Part shown: one piece after another, positions 26,421-35,409 of the stretch
How the letters are laid out: every line of letters begins with the position of its first letter
Numbering within the stretch: the stretch's first letter is position 1
The notes under the pieces: generated by a model
The model's database searches: none
What the model was told of the DNA's origin: nothing
The model's input: only the letters and a program-made list of their open reading frames with translations
DNA from: Streptomyces himalayensis subsp. himalayensis
Lineage (GTDB): Bacteria > Actinomycetota > Actinomycetes > Streptomycetales > Streptomycetaceae
Direction: 5' to 3'
Assembly: GCF_013778455.1 (NCBI RefSeq)
Contig: NZ_JACEHE010000025.1
Location: forward strand, 1-64,000
DNA: 64,000 bases
Translations under genes and position numbers: made by a program

Positions 26421-27518
26421 ATGAGGGTCGTGGTGGTGGGAGCCGGCTACGCGGGGACGATCGCGGCGAACCGGCTGGCCAAGCGGGTGAAGGCAGCGGA
26501 GATTACGGTGATCAACCCCCGTCCTGACTTCGTCGAGCGGGTGCGGCTGCACGAGCAGATCGCCGGGACCGGAGCCGCGGCGACCCCGCTGACGTCGATG
26601 CTGAGCGAAGGGGTCGCAACGCGGGTGGGCGCCGTCGACAAGATCGGCGACGGTCAGGTCACTCTCGGCGACGGGGCGAGTCTCGACTTCGACTACCTGT
26701 TCCTCGCGGTGGGCAGCACGGTCGCACCGCTGCCGGGCACCGTTCCGGTGGGGACCTGGGAGGGCGCGGAGGAGGCGCGGGCCGCGCTGGCCGGACTGCC
26801 CCGCGGGAAGGCGGTCACCGTCATCGGTGGCGGCCTGACGGGCATCGAGACGGCATCCGAGATCGCCTTCGGCCGACCCGACCTCCGCGTGCGGATCGTG
26901 GGACAGACGATCGCCGCAAGCCTGTCGGCAGGAGCGCAGAAGCGTGTGCGGACCGCCCTGGACCGCTTGAACGTGGAGATCGTGGAGGACTCCGTCGAGC
27001 AGATTGACCCTGGCGCCGGGGAAGGTGGAGGCGACATGGTGCGTCTCCACTCGCGCCCGCAGTTCACCTCCGACCTCACGCTGTGGGCGATCATCGGGAG
27101 CGTGCCCGACCTGGCTGCCCGCAGTGGACTTGAGGTGGATGCCGACGCGCGTGCGGTGGTCGACGAGCATCTGCGCAGCGTGACCGACCCGCGGATCTTC
27201 GTCGTCGGCGACTGCGCGGCGGTTCCCGGCTCTCGAGCGGCCTGCGCGACGGCCATGCCTCAGGGCGCACACGCAGCGGATACGCTGGCGCGGATGATCC
27301 AAGGCCGTAAGCCCAAGCCGTACTCCATGGGGTACACCGGACAGGCGTTGAGCCTGGGCCGGCGCGACGGGCTGCTGCAGGTCGGCCGCAGGAACGACAC
27401 CGTGCGGCGGCTCTACTTCGCCGGGCGCACCGCGGCTGTGGTCAAGGAACGAGTCTGTCGCTACGCGAAGTTCGGTGCCCGCACCGCCACCTACGCCTGG
27501 CTGCGGGGCTCGAAGTGA
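26421..27518 (+). CDS. NAD(P)H dehydrogenase-like FAD-dependent oxidoreductase (NDH-2 type)
   Basis: A 365-residue flavoprotein. The FAD-binding motif VVVGAGYAGTIAANRLAKRV is at the N-terminus, the NAD(P)-binding VTVIGGGLTGIETASEIA is near residue 140, and the second FAD motif IFVVGDCAAVPGS is near 265. MPQGAHAADTLARMI is typical of the NDH-2 group, which passes electrons from NADH to quinones. ATG 26421 has a strong AGGAGG site. Its stop overlaps the ECF41 sigma gene by 4 bp (GTGA). ECF41 sigma factors are usually next to an oxidoreductase, epimerase or decarboxylase gene that they control, so this is probably their target. Confidence 0.85.
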   Translation: MRVVVVGAGYAGTIAANRLAKRVKAAEITVINPRPDFVERVRLHEQIAGTGAAATPLTSMLSEGVATRVGAVDKIGDGQVTLGDGASLDFDYLFLAVGSTVAPLPGTVPVGTWEGAEEARAALAGLPRGKAVTVIGGGLTGIETASEIAFGRPDLRVRIVGQTIAASLSAGAQKRVRTALDRLNVEIVEDSVEQIDPGAGEGGGDMVRLHSRPQFTSDLTLWAIIGSVPDLAARSGLEVDADARAVVDEHLRSVTDPRIFVVGDCAAVPGSRAACATAMPQGAHAADTLARMIQGRKPKPYSMGYTGQALSLGRRDGLLQVGRRNDTVRRLYFAGRTAAVVKERVCRYAKFGARTATYAWLRGSK

Positions 27519-28405
27519 CCGAGCAGCCGGATCCTGCGGACGAGTTCACCACGCACAGAGCTCTGCTGTTCTCGATCGCCTACGAGATCCTCGGGTCGGT
27601 GGCCGACGCCGAAGATGTCCTGCAGGACAGCTACTTGCGGTGGCGGTCGGTGAACCACACCTCGGTGGAGAACGCGCGGGCCTATCTGGCACAGATCGTC
27701 ACCCGTCAGGCGCTCGGCGTACTGCGGTCGGCCGTCCGCCGCCGGGAGCAGTACGTGGGGCCGTGGCTGCCCGAGCCGCTGGTGACCGACGCTGCCGGCG
27801 ACGCACCCGACGGCATCGACCACGTGCTCACCGGCGAGGCCGTGACCACCGCGATGCTGCTGGTTCTGGAGGCTCTGACCCCTACTCAGCGCGCGGTGTT
27901 CGTGTTGCGCGAGGTGTTCGGCTTCGACTACGCGGAGATCGCCGCCGCGGTGGGCAAGTCCGAGGCCGCGGTGCGGCAGTTGAACCAGCGCGCCCGCAAC
28001 AGCGTGCGCGCGAGGCGACACACCGCAGTCGCCACCCCTGCTGAGGCACAGCCGGTCGCCGAACGGTTCCTGACGGCGGCCGCGACCGGTGACGTCCAAG
28101 GCCTCATGGACCTGCTCGCACCCGATGTGGTGTTCCTGGCTGACGGCGGCGGGGTCGTTAACGCGGTGCGGCGCCCCGTGATCGGGCCCGACAAGGTGGC
28201 CCGGCTGCTTCTCGGGCTCCTGGCCAAGGGCGCCCGCATGGGCGAACTCGACGTCCGCATCGGCGCCTACAACGGGATGCACTCCGTCGTGGTGCTCATC
28301 GACGGCGAACTCGATCAGGTGACCTCAGTCGAGATCCGCGGCGGTGTCGTGACGGCCATCTACTGCGTCCGCAACCCGGAAAAGCTCACGGCGGTCAAGG
28401 TGTGA
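27515..28405 (+). CDS. ECF41-type RNA polymerase sigma factor with SnoaL-like C-terminal domain
   Basis: A 296-residue sigma factor. Region 2 is HRALLFSIAYEILGSVADAEDVLQDSYLRW and region 4 is LTPTQRAVFVLREVFGFDYAEIAAAVGKSEAAVRQL. WLPEPL between them, DGGG near residue 211 and the final NPEKL are hallmarks of ECF41. In that group a fused C-terminal SnoaL/NTF2-like domain replaces an anti-sigma factor and modulates activity. GTG 27515 overlaps the oxidoreductase stop. The signal it senses is unknown. Confidence 0.88.
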   Translation: MTEQPDPADEFTTHRALLFSIAYEILGSVADAEDVLQDSYLRWRSVNHTSVENARAYLAQIVTRQALGVLRSAVRRREQYVGPWLPEPLVTDAAGDAPDGIDHVLTGEAVTTAMLLVLEALTPTQRAVFVLREVFGFDYAEIAAAVGKSEAAVRQLNQRARNSVRARRHTAVATPAEAQPVAERFLTAAATGDVQGLMDLLAPDVVFLADGGGVVNAVRRPVIGPDKVARLLLGLLAKGARMGELDVRIGAYNGMHSVVVLIDGELDQVTSVEIRGGVVTAIYCVRNPEKLTAVKV

Positions 28406-28647
28406 CCCGAGCGCCTTCAAGGCCATTGTCGAAGGCCGGCGGGCTGCGCCGCGGCGACCGCGCGGAGGCCGTTGCTGATCTGGTCGGCCCGCTCGGGGAT
28501 GATGTGCCCAACAGCCTGTCAGCGCGGCCTCGTGCGGGACGAGGTCCAGACCGGGGCAGGCGACTGCAGGCAGGCACGCAAGTATCGGTGGGGTGTGTCT
28601 CCCGCAGGACCTCCTGCTTTGATCGGCACTGCGGAGAAGATGGAGCC
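28406..28647. other. Gap between the ECF41 and histidine kinase genes
   Basis: 242 bp with no supported gene. A short minus-strand frame reading GHIIPERADQISNGLRAV looks protein-like, but I cannot assign it. Confidence 0.3.
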
Positions 28648-29814
28648 ATGCCGTCTTTCGATCAGACCCGCTTCCGGCTGCCTCGTGGCGCCCCCGCTGA
28701 TGCCGCGCTGGCCATCGGGGTGTTCGTGTTGGTGGCGCTCGTCGCTGAGGGGCAGCGGCTGAGCCACGGCGGCGACTCGATGCCCTCGCTGGTCGTGTCC
28801 TGGCTGCTGATCATGGCGGTGTGTGGAGCGCTGTTGTTCCGGCGCCGGTATCCGGTGGCGGTGGGCTGGTTCACGGTGCTGGTCACGGGTGCCTACTATC
28901 TGCTGAGCGACATCGACGGCCCGCTGGTCATCGTTCCGATCGTGGTGTTGTACGCCATCGCGGCCCAGGGCCGGCTGCAGCCGGCCGTCGCCATGGCGGC
29001 GGCTATGGTGATCGGCGTGTCCGCGGGCACCCTCGCGGGCAACAGCGATATCAACGGCACGGCGGTGTTCATGCTTACCGGCTGGCTGGTCGCCGTCGTG
29101 GCTCTCGGTAACGGGCGGCATAGCCGGGTGGCCTACGCCGAGGAGGAGGCGCGGCTGCGGGCGACCGAGGAGCGGCTGCGCATTGCTCGGGAGCTGCACG
29201 ATGTGATCGGGCACAACATTTCGATGATCAACGTGCAGGCAGGCGCGGCACGCCACCGGCTGAAGAAGGATCCTGCTCCCCAGGCAGAGGCGGCGCTCAG
29301 CGCGATCGAGGTGGGCAGCCGGGAGGTCCTGCGGGAGCTCAGGGCCACCCTCGACGTGCTCCGCCGGGTCGATGAGGACGCGCCCAGGGCACCCGCGCCG
29401 GGGTTGGGCCGGGCGGATGAGCTGGTGGTCTCTGCCAAGCTGGCGGGGCTCGCGGTGCGGATCGAGCGGACTGGGGCTGAGCGCTCGCTGCCCGCCCCGG
29501 TCGACCTGGCCGCGTACCGGATCGTGCAGGAGTCGCTGACCAACGCCGCCAGGCACAGCCGCGCCAGTGGGGTCACGATCCGGATCGCTTATGGGGACCG
29601 GGAGCTGACCGTGGCCGTCGAGGACGATGGCCGGGGCGCGGCGCCCCGCCCGGCCGGGTCGGGTGGCGGCAGCGGGATCGCCGGCATGACGGAGCGGGCG
29701 CGGGCACTGGGTGGCGAGCTGACCGCGGGCCCGCGGCCGGAGGGCGGATTCGCGGTGCGGGCCCGGCTGCCGTACGGGAGCACAGGAGAGGCGATGGAGT
29801 GGAGTGACCGATGA
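28648..29814 (+). CDS. NarL-type sensor histidine kinase
   Basis: A 388-residue membrane kinase. About four to five membrane segments lie in residues 20-155 with short loops. The HisKA_3 dimerisation domain has the phosphorylated H184 in ARELHDVIGHNISMINVQAG. The C-terminal ATPase has the N box QESLTNAARHS and glycine boxes VEDDGRGA and GGGSGIAGMTERARALGG. The start is ATG 28648; the frame is open upstream but carries no homology. It overlaps the response regulator by 4 bp (ATGA). Confidence 0.9.
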   Translation: MPSFDQTRFRLPRGAPADAALAIGVFVLVALVAEGQRLSHGGDSMPSLVVSWLLIMAVCGALLFRRRYPVAVGWFTVLVTGAYYLLSDIDGPLVIVPIVVLYAIAAQGRLQPAVAMAAAMVIGVSAGTLAGNSDINGTAVFMLTGWLVAVVALGNGRHSRVAYAEEEARLRATEERLRIARELHDVIGHNISMINVQAGAARHRLKKDPAPQAEAALSAIEVGSREVLRELRATLDVLRRVDEDAPRAPAPGLGRADELVVSAKLAGLAVRIERTGAERSLPAPVDLAAYRIVQESLTNAARHSRASGVTIRIAYGDRELTVAVEDDGRGAAPRPAGSGGGSGIAGMTERARALGGELTAGPRPEGGFAVRARLPYGSTGEAMEWSDR

Positions 29815-30479
29815 TCAGGGTCCTGCTGGCGGATGACCATTGGCTGGTCCGGGCCGGGTTCCGGTCGGTCCTGGAGGACGAGGACGACATCGAGGTGGTG
29901 GGGGAGGCCGGGGACGGACAAGCTGCGGTGTCGGCCTGCCGCGAGCTGGGGCCGGACGTGGTCTTGATGGACATCCGGATGCCGGATATGGACGGTCTGG
30001 AAGCCTGCCAGGTGATCACCGGGGATGAGCAGCTGGCGTCGGTGAAGGTGGTCATCCTTACGACCTTCGATCTGGACGACTACGTGTACGGGGCTCTGCG
30101 CGCCGGGGCGACGGGTTTCTTGGTGAAGGACTCGGGGCCGGAGGAGTTGCTCCAAGCGGTGCGGGTGGCCGCTCGGGGTGATGCTCTGATCAGCCCGTCG
30201 GTCACACGGCGGCTCATCGCCGAGTTCGCGGGCCGGGTGACGGGCCCGGAGCCGGATCCCCGGCTCGATGTCCTCACCGACCGGGAGCGCGAGGTCATGC
30301 AGCTGGTGGCGGCAGGGCGCACGAACCATGAGATCGCGGAGCGGCTGGTGCTGTCACTGTCGACGGCGAAGACGCACGTCAGCCGGATCATGACGAAACT
30401 GGGGGCGCGGGACAGGTCGCAGGTTGTGGTGCTGGCGTACGAGTCCGGAATGGTCAGCCCGGGCTGGCTGGCGGACTAG
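29811..30479 (+). CDS. NarL/LuxR-type response regulator
   Basis: A 222-residue regulator. The receiver domain has the acidic pocket ADDH and the phospho-acceptor D54 in VLMDIRMPDMDG, with the conserved Lys in LVKDSG. The C-terminal LuxR HTH is LTDREREVMQLVAAGRTNHEIAERLVLSLSTAKTHVSRIMTKLGARDRSQ. It is co-translated with the kinase. The adjacent small membrane protein and MMPL transporter are its likely targets, by analogy with other actinobacterial kinase/regulator/MMPL clusters. Confidence 0.92.
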   Translation: MIRVLLADDHWLVRAGFRSVLEDEDDIEVVGEAGDGQAAVSACRELGPDVVLMDIRMPDMDGLEACQVITGDEQLASVKVVILTTFDLDDYVYGALRAGATGFLVKDSGPEELLQAVRVAARGDALISPSVTRRLIAEFAGRVTGPEPDPRLDVLTDREREVMQLVAAGRTNHEIAERLVLSLSTAKTHVSRIMTKLGARDRSQVVVLAYESGMVSPGWLAD

Positions 30480-30536
30480 GCCCTGACCGCGGCGGGGCCG
30501 CCGGCCCACCCCGGCGAACCGTCGGCCGCGGCACCC

Positions 30537-30578
30537 CTGAGGTACGACGTCCCGGCAGCGTACATCCGCTGAGGTACG
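30537..30578 (+). promoter_or_regulatory. Direct repeat CTGAGGTACG before the MMPL genes
   Basis: CTGAGGTACG occurs at 30537-30546 and again at 30569-30578, 32 bp apart (about three helical turns), in the 157-bp gap after the response-regulator gene. It is a candidate binding site for that regulator. Confidence 0.4.
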
Positions 30579-30636
30579 TCGGGTGTCGTCCGGAGACTGA
30601 CGATTCCGACCCCCTCGCGCGTGCACGATCACTGGC

Positions 30637-30852
30637 ATGAACGCACCCACCTTCCTCGCACGGGCCAGTGCCGCGTTCGTCTTCGCGCTCGTCGGGGCTG
30701 CCGCCGGAATTCTGCTGGTCGCGGCCTTCGAGGCCCTGGCCTTGGAGATCGGCGGCGTGCTTACCGCCCTGGCGATCGGCGCGCTCACGCTGTGCGGCGC
30801 CGTGGTGGGCGTGCTTCTACCGCCAGGCCACCCCCGCTTCCATCCGAGGTAG
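30637..30852 (+). CDS. Small two-helix membrane protein
   Basis: 71 residues with two hydrophobic helices (AAFVFALVGAAAGILLVAAFEALAL and VLTALAIGALTLCGAVVGVLL) and a basic tail ending HPRFHPR. No family recognised. The Shine-Dalgarno is weak. Support comes from codon bias, membrane character and its position 5 bp before the MMPL gene. It may be an accessory subunit or a leader ORF of the transporter. Confidence 0.55.
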   Translation: MNAPTFLARASAAFVFALVGAAAGILLVAAFEALALEIGGVLTALAIGALTLCGAVVGVLLPPGHPRFHPR

Positions 30853-30857
30853 TCACC

Positions 30858-33041
30858 ATGTCTCCAACCCGCGGCGTAGCCGCGTCCCTTGCCCCGCCCA
30901 CACCGGGCCGGCCAGATAAGCCGCGTGTCGGCCGGTTCGGCGCCCTCGCCGGCTGGGCGCAGCGTCACCGCTGGGCCGCCCTGCTGCTCTGGGTGGCCGT
31001 CCTGGCCGCCGTCACTTTGGGTTCGCAAGCGGCAGGCTCCGCGTACAAGAACGACTTCTCCCTGCCGGGCACCGATTCCCAAGCCGCCACCGACCTGTAC
31101 ACAAAGCACGGTTCCGCCCAGGCCGGCGACAGCGTCGAGATTGTGCTGAAGGACGGCCAGGGCATCGCTGGCCGCAAGGCCGCCGTCGAGGAGATGCTGG
31201 CCGAGGTGAAGGGGCTGCCGAGCGTCGCCGATGTACGCAGCCCGTACGCCGATGCCTCCGCCGTGTCCAAGGACGGCACGATCGGCTACGCCACTGTGAC
31301 TCTCGACGGCAAGGCCGAGGCCGTGCCCAAGGAGGACGTCACTGCGATCATCGACACCGCCAAGAGTGCCGAGGCGGACGGGCTTCGGGTCGAGGTCGGC
31401 GGCGATGCCGTGCGCGGCGCCGAGGAGAAGGGAAGCCCGACTGCGGAACTCGCCGGCATCGTGGCCGCCGTGCTCATCCTCGGGCTGCTCTTCGGCTCCG
31501 TGGTGGCGGCCGCCGTGCCGCTGATCACCGCCCTCTTCGCGGTCGGTGCCGCCATCGGCCTGATCGGTCTCGCCTCGCACGTCTTCACCATCGCCGACTT
31601 CACGCCGCCCATCACGATGCTCGTCGGACTCGGCGTCGGCGTCGACTACGCCTTGCTGATCTTCTACCGCTACCGGCAGGAACTCACCGACGGCGCCGAG
31701 CCGGCCGAAGCCACCCGTAAGGCCCTGGACGCCGCCGGTCGCACGGTCTTCTTCGCCGGCTGCACCGTGATCATCGCCCTGCTGGGCCTGGTCGCGCTCG
31801 GCCTCGGCTCGCTGCAGGGCGTGGCCCTCGCCCTGGCAGTGACCGTGCTGACCACCATGGCCGCCTCTCTGGTCCTGCTGCCCGCACTGCTGGCGTTCTT
31901 CGGCAACCGCATCCAGCTTCACGTGCTGCAGCACGCGGCCAAAGCCGCGGCCAAGGGCAAGGTCGAAGGCCGCCGCTGGCGGGCCCTGGCCCAAGCCGTT
32001 CAGCGCCGTCCGCTGCCGGCGCTGCTGGTCGCCGTCTTCGCCATGCTGGCCCTGTCCGCACCGACGCTGGGCATGCGTCTGGGCTTCGCCGACGCGGGCA
32101 ACGACCCGACGACCTTGACCTCCAGGAAGGCGTACGACCTGCTCGCCGAGGGCTTCGGCCCGGGCTTCAACGGTCCGCTGGTCGTCTTGGCACAAGGTGA
32201 CGAGGCCGCCGGCCGGGCCGTCCAGTCCGAGCTGACCAAGGTCGAAGGCGTGGCCGCGGCCAGCCCCGCGCTGCCCTCCGACGACGGCGCCCTGTCCACC
32301 GTGATCGTCTACCCGAAGACAGCACCGCAGGACGAGGGCACCACTGATCTCGTGCATCACCTGCGCGATGACGTGGCCCCGGGGCTGGAGCGCGACACCG
32401 GCGCCCAGATCCTGGTCGGCGGCTCCACCGCCGCCTCCCAGGACTTCGCGGATACGGTCTCGAAGCGGCTGCCGATGTTCGTCGCCGTCGTCGTCGGGCT
32501 GTCGTCGCTCCTGCTCATGCTGGTCTTCCGGTCGGTGCTGATCCCCATCAAGGCAGCCGTGCTGAATCTGCTCTCGATCTCCGCCGCGCTCGGCGCCATG
32601 ACCCTGGTGTTCCAGCACGGCTGGCTCGGGGTGCAGCCGGGGCCGATCGAAGCCTTCCTCCCCGTACTGATCTTCGCCATCGTGTTCGGGCTGTCCATGG
32701 ACTACGAAGTGTTCCTGGTCTCGCGGATCCACGAGGAATGGGAGCGCACGAAGGACCACTCCCTCGCGGTACGGGAAGGACTGGCCTCCACCGGCAAGGT
32801 GATCACGGCGGCCGGGGCCATCATGATCGTGGTGTTCGGCGCCTTCATGCTGAGCGCCGACCGGATGCTCCAGCAATTCGGGCTCGGCCTCGCCGTGGCG
32901 ATCCTGATGGACGCCCTGGTCATCCGCTGCCTTATCGTCCCGGCCGTCATGCAGCTGTTCGGCCGGTGGGCCTGGTGGATGCCCGCCCCACTCGCTCGGC
33001 GGCTGCCCAAGGTGGCGCTCGAACGCCCCGCGGAAAGCTGA
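30858..33041 (+). CDS. MMPL family RND-type membrane transporter
   Basis: A 727-residue transporter with twelve expected membrane helices in two repeats. Each repeat starts with a helix followed by a large extracellular loop. The first helix is HRWAALLLWVAVLAAVTLGSQAAG. The MMPL signatures GVGVDYALLIFYRYRQEL and FGLSMDYEVFLVSRIHEEW supply the aspartates for proton relay. ATG 30858 has GAGG eight bases upstream. Related proteins export lipids or drugs. The adjacent two-component system suggests envelope- or drug-stress control. Confidence 0.9.
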   Translation: MSPTRGVAASLAPPTPGRPDKPRVGRFGALAGWAQRHRWAALLLWVAVLAAVTLGSQAAGSAYKNDFSLPGTDSQAATDLYTKHGSAQAGDSVEIVLKDGQGIAGRKAAVEEMLAEVKGLPSVADVRSPYADASAVSKDGTIGYATVTLDGKAEAVPKEDVTAIIDTAKSAEADGLRVEVGGDAVRGAEEKGSPTAELAGIVAAVLILGLLFGSVVAAAVPLITALFAVGAAIGLIGLASHVFTIADFTPPITMLVGLGVGVDYALLIFYRYRQELTDGAEPAEATRKALDAAGRTVFFAGCTVIIALLGLVALGLGSLQGVALALAVTVLTTMAASLVLLPALLAFFGNRIQLHVLQHAAKAAAKGKVEGRRWRALAQAVQRRPLPALLVAVFAMLALSAPTLGMRLGFADAGNDPTTLTSRKAYDLLAEGFGPGFNGPLVVLAQGDEAAGRAVQSELTKVEGVAAASPALPSDDGALSTVIVYPKTAPQDEGTTDLVHHLRDDVAPGLERDTGAQILVGGSTAASQDFADTVSKRLPMFVAVVVGLSSLLLMLVFRSVLIPIKAAVLNLLSISAALGAMTLVFQHGWLGVQPGPIEAFLPVLIFAIVFGLSMDYEVFLVSRIHEEWERTKDHSLAVREGLASTGKVITAAGAIMIVVFGAFMLSADRMLQQFGLGLAVAILMDALVIRCLIVPAVMQLFGRWAWWMPAPLARRLPKVALERPAES

Positions 33042-33197
33042 CGACCGACCGGAAGAGCCCGCCCCTGATAGATGGATTCCCATGATGGCCGCTACACGCG
33101 GTCGGTTGGATCAACGCGACACTCTCAAGGTCCTCATCACCCCTGAGCCTCGGCGGAACCAACCACCTGCCGACAGCAACTAGCTCTATCCATCAAA

Positions 33198-33243
33198 GAA
33201 CCCGTACGCCTGACTGCGATCTCGCGTTCCGGCGTACGGGTTC
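33198..33243. terminator. Perfect 13-bp inverted repeat between convergent genes
   Basis: GAACCCGTACGCC (33198-33210) and GGCGTACGGGTTC (33231-33243) are exact complements with a 20-nt loop. It lies between the MMPL gene and the convergent oxidoreductase, so it is probably a bidirectional terminator. The remaining sequence of the 395-bp gap, apart from the GH95 fragment, shows no gene. Confidence 0.6.
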
Positions 33244-33276
33244 AGCGCATTGCCCACTTCGGAATCCGGGAACATG

Positions 33277-33405
33277 CACGCTTCCTACTTCGACCTGATC
33301 CTCGGGCAGTTGGAGAACTGGCGGACCAACGCGAGGAACCCCTATTGGGGCCCGCGGCTTCCTCGCGCCCTCCCGCACCGACGGCGAGTACGGCCAAGTC
33401 TCGCC
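33277..33405 (+). pseudogene. Fragment of a GH95 alpha-fucosidase gene
   Basis: SYFDLILGQLENWRTNARNPY is followed, after a one-base frame change near 33345, by GFLAPSRTDGEYGQ. The intact GH95 protein encoded at 1162-3651 has GYFDLILGQLDHWRTNARN, LYGARGFLAPSRTDGEYGH at the same place. About 43 codons remain from the middle of the gene. It lies about 30 kb from the intact gene and points to a past second GH95 gene or a rearrangement. Confidence 0.8.
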
Positions 33406-33436
33406 GTGACTGCTCGGCTGCCGACCGCAGCACACC

Positions 33437-34540
33437 TCACGGAGGCGGTTCACGGTCGAGCGACTGGAGGCGAACGGGGGCGGGTCGCTCTGCCCTGCTC
33501 GTCACGCGCACTCTTCGGTCGTCGACGGCGGAGGTGAGGACGGATTCCAGGATGTCCAGCACGTGATACGCGAGGGCGCCCCCGGCTCTCGGTTCCTCAC
33601 CGGGCGGTGTCAACGCCAGGTCCGCGACTCCGTACCCCCGGCCGGCGTCGCGGTACCCCGCGGACACGGGCAGGGTTTCCCATGCGTCGCTGTGGAGGCG
33701 GCGCAGCTGCACCTCTCCGTCGAAGTGGTTCGGGTCCGGGACCGCGAGGCTGCCGGCTTCGCCGTGGATCTCGATGTTCGCCGACTTCGTGGCGACGGCG
33801 TCGAAGCTCATGAGGAGGGTGGACAGCACCCCGGACGCATGCGTGAGGATGCCGGTGACGTGGGTGTCGGTGCTGACCGGTATCACTTCCCCGTTGCGTG
33901 GGCCGGACGCGATGACCCTGGTGGGCCGGGTGCGGCTGGCGGTCCCGAGCACCGAGGTGACCGGGCCGAGTAGCGTGACCAGGGCGGACACGTAGTAGGG
34001 GCCCATGTCCAGCAGGGGGCCTCCGCCGGGTCTGTAGTAGAAGTCCGGGTTGGGGTGCCACAGTTCGTGGCCGGGGACGACCATGGTGGCTGTCGCTGCG
34101 ATGGGTGCGCCGATCAGCCCTGCGTCGATCGCTGCACGAGCGGTCTGGACGCCGGTTCCCAGGACCGTGTCGGGAGCGCAGCCGACGGTGACCCCCGCCT
34201 TCGCCGCTGCTTGGAGAACGGCTCGCGCCTGGGCGGTGGTCGCGGCGAGCGGCTTCTCCCCGTAGACGCTCTTCCCGGCCGCGATCGCCTGAAGGGCTAT
34301 CTCCGCGTGTGCGTCGGGGACGGTCAGATTGACCAGCAGTTCCACATCGGCGGCGGACAGCAGCTCTGTGACCGTGCAGGCTCTCACGCCGGTGCGGCCC
34401 TCGGCGGCTGCCGCGGCGCGGTCGGGGGCGAGGTCGGCGACGGCGACCAGGTTGACCGCCTCCAGCCTGTCGAAACTCGCAAGATACTGGCCGCTGATGA
34501 CACCGCAGCCGATCATGCCGATGTTCAGCGGCTTGCCCAC
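33437..34540 (-). CDS. Gfo/Idh/MocA family sugar dehydrogenase (ThuB-like)
   Basis: A 367-residue NAD(P)-dependent oxidoreductase. The Rossmann motif is NIGMIGCGVISGQYL, then GEKPLAAT carries the conserved EKP lysine. GGGPLLDMGPYYVSALVTLLG is the C-terminal substrate-binding signature. GTG 34540 lies inside the ThuA gene end (16-bp overlap) with GAGGAC upstream, so the two are coupled. ThuA/ThuB pairs oxidise or process 3-keto sugars derived from trehalose and other glycosides; the sugar here is not known. Confidence 0.87.
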   Translation of the reverse strand: MGKPLNIGMIGCGVISGQYLASFDRLEAVNLVAVADLAPDRAAAAAEGRTGVRACTVTELLSAADVELLVNLTVPDAHAEIALQAIAAGKSVYGEKPLAATTAQARAVLQAAAKAGVTVGCAPDTVLGTGVQTARAAIDAGLIGAPIAATATMVVPGHELWHPNPDFYYRPGGGPLLDMGPYYVSALVTLLGPVTSVLGTASRTRPTRVIASGPRNGEVIPVSTDTHVTGILTHASGVLSTLLMSFDAVATKSANIEIHGEAGSLAVPDPNHFDGEVQLRRLHSDAWETLPVSAGYRDAGRGYGVADLALTPPGEEPRAGGALAYHVLDILESVLTSAVDDRRVRVTSRAERPAPVRLQSLDREPPP

Positions 34541-35220
34541 AGCAGTCCTCTTTCGATGATGGTCCTCACATTGGGGTCCTTCAGCACCGGCATGTGGTGA
34601 CCGGGAGTGGCGACGAACACCCGGCCCTGGCCCCACTGCCTGGTCCAGATGGCGGGGGACACGACTGGCCGGTGCCACGGGTCCCAGTCCCGTACTTTCT
34701 GCGTGGTCGTGGCCAGCACATCGATGTAGTCGTCACAGAGCACCCAGTACTGCTCGGTGACGAGTTCGAAGTCGCCGATGCCGCGGGTGATGGGATGGTC
34801 AGCGGCCGCCGGCAGCATGTTGACGGTGTAGGGGACGTAGTTGTCGGACTGCTCGCCGGTGCGTTCCGCAGGACGCACCCCGGGATGGCACGCGAACTGA
34901 CCGCCGATCAGGTGGAGGTAGTCGGAGCTGTTGCGGTAGGAGTCGGCTATGCCGCCGTGCCATCCGGCGAGGCCGGTGCCTGCCTCGACCGCGGCGCGCA
35001 GGCCCTGCACCTCCGCTTCCTCGATGGACGACATGGTCATGCACTGCACGACCAGGTCTACGCGGGCCATGAAAGAGGCGTCCGCGTAGACCCGAGGAGA
35101 CTCCTCGACGCGTACCTCGTACCCGTGGTTCTGCAGATGGGGAATGAACAACTCGGTCGCCTCGACCGGTTGATGGCCGTCCCAGCCGCCGCGCACGACA
35201 AGGGCTTGTCTGCGGTGCAT
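34525..35220 (-). CDS. ThuA domain protein
   Basis: A 231-residue class-I-glutamine-amidotransferase-like fold. RQALVVRGGWDGHQPVEATELF opens the domain. GLAGWHGGIADSYRNSSDYLHLIGGQF holds the family's WHGG nucleophile-elbow-like turn, and GQGRVFVATPGHHMPVLKDP is near the end. ATG 35220 with AAGGAG about 11 bases upstream. ThuA proteins act on keto-disaccharides in trehalose and sucrose utilisation. First gene of a minus-strand pair divergent from a LacI regulator. A GAACGTTC palindrome lies just upstream of its ribosome-binding site. Confidence 0.87.
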   Translation of the reverse strand: MHRRQALVVRGGWDGHQPVEATELFIPHLQNHGYEVRVEESPRVYADASFMARVDLVVQCMTMSSIEEAEVQGLRAAVEAGTGLAGWHGGIADSYRNSSDYLHLIGGQFACHPGVRPAERTGEQSDNYVPYTVNMLPAAADHPITRGIGDFELVTEQYWVLCDDYIDVLATTTQKVRDWDPWHRPVVSPAIWTRQWGQGRVFVATPGHHMPVLKDPNVRTIIERGLLWASR

Positions 35221-35396
35221 TGGCGAACGTTCTCCTTCGGTGGAATCGTGCGGCGCCGCTCAACAGTCGGCGAGGGCGCGGAAGCGAAACCTCTGCCTGC
35301 GGAGGAGGAGCGGCGCGACGCGAGCATCTCCATGCCTTCTCCACTCCAGGTGATCGTTGGGCGAACAATCCCGGACGCGGTTCCCCCGCCGGGCTT

Positions 35397-35409
35397 CGAA
35401 ATAATTTCG
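35397..35409. promoter_or_regulatory. 13-bp palindromic operator, site 1
   Basis: CGAAATAATTTCG is a perfect palindrome around its central base. It lies 177 bp upstream of the ThuA start and is the exact complement-strand form of site 2 at 35592. The AT-rich core stands out in a GC-rich region. Confidence 0.65.

Noticed and set aside
28406..28647. Minus-strand protein-like stretch GHIIPERADQISNGLRAV
   Set aside because: Too short and not assignable; no start, ribosome site or family match.
30354..33083. 909-codon minus-strand frame opposite the MMPL transporter
   Set aside because: Gly/Gln/Asp-rich shadow of a membrane protein gene, with no domain.
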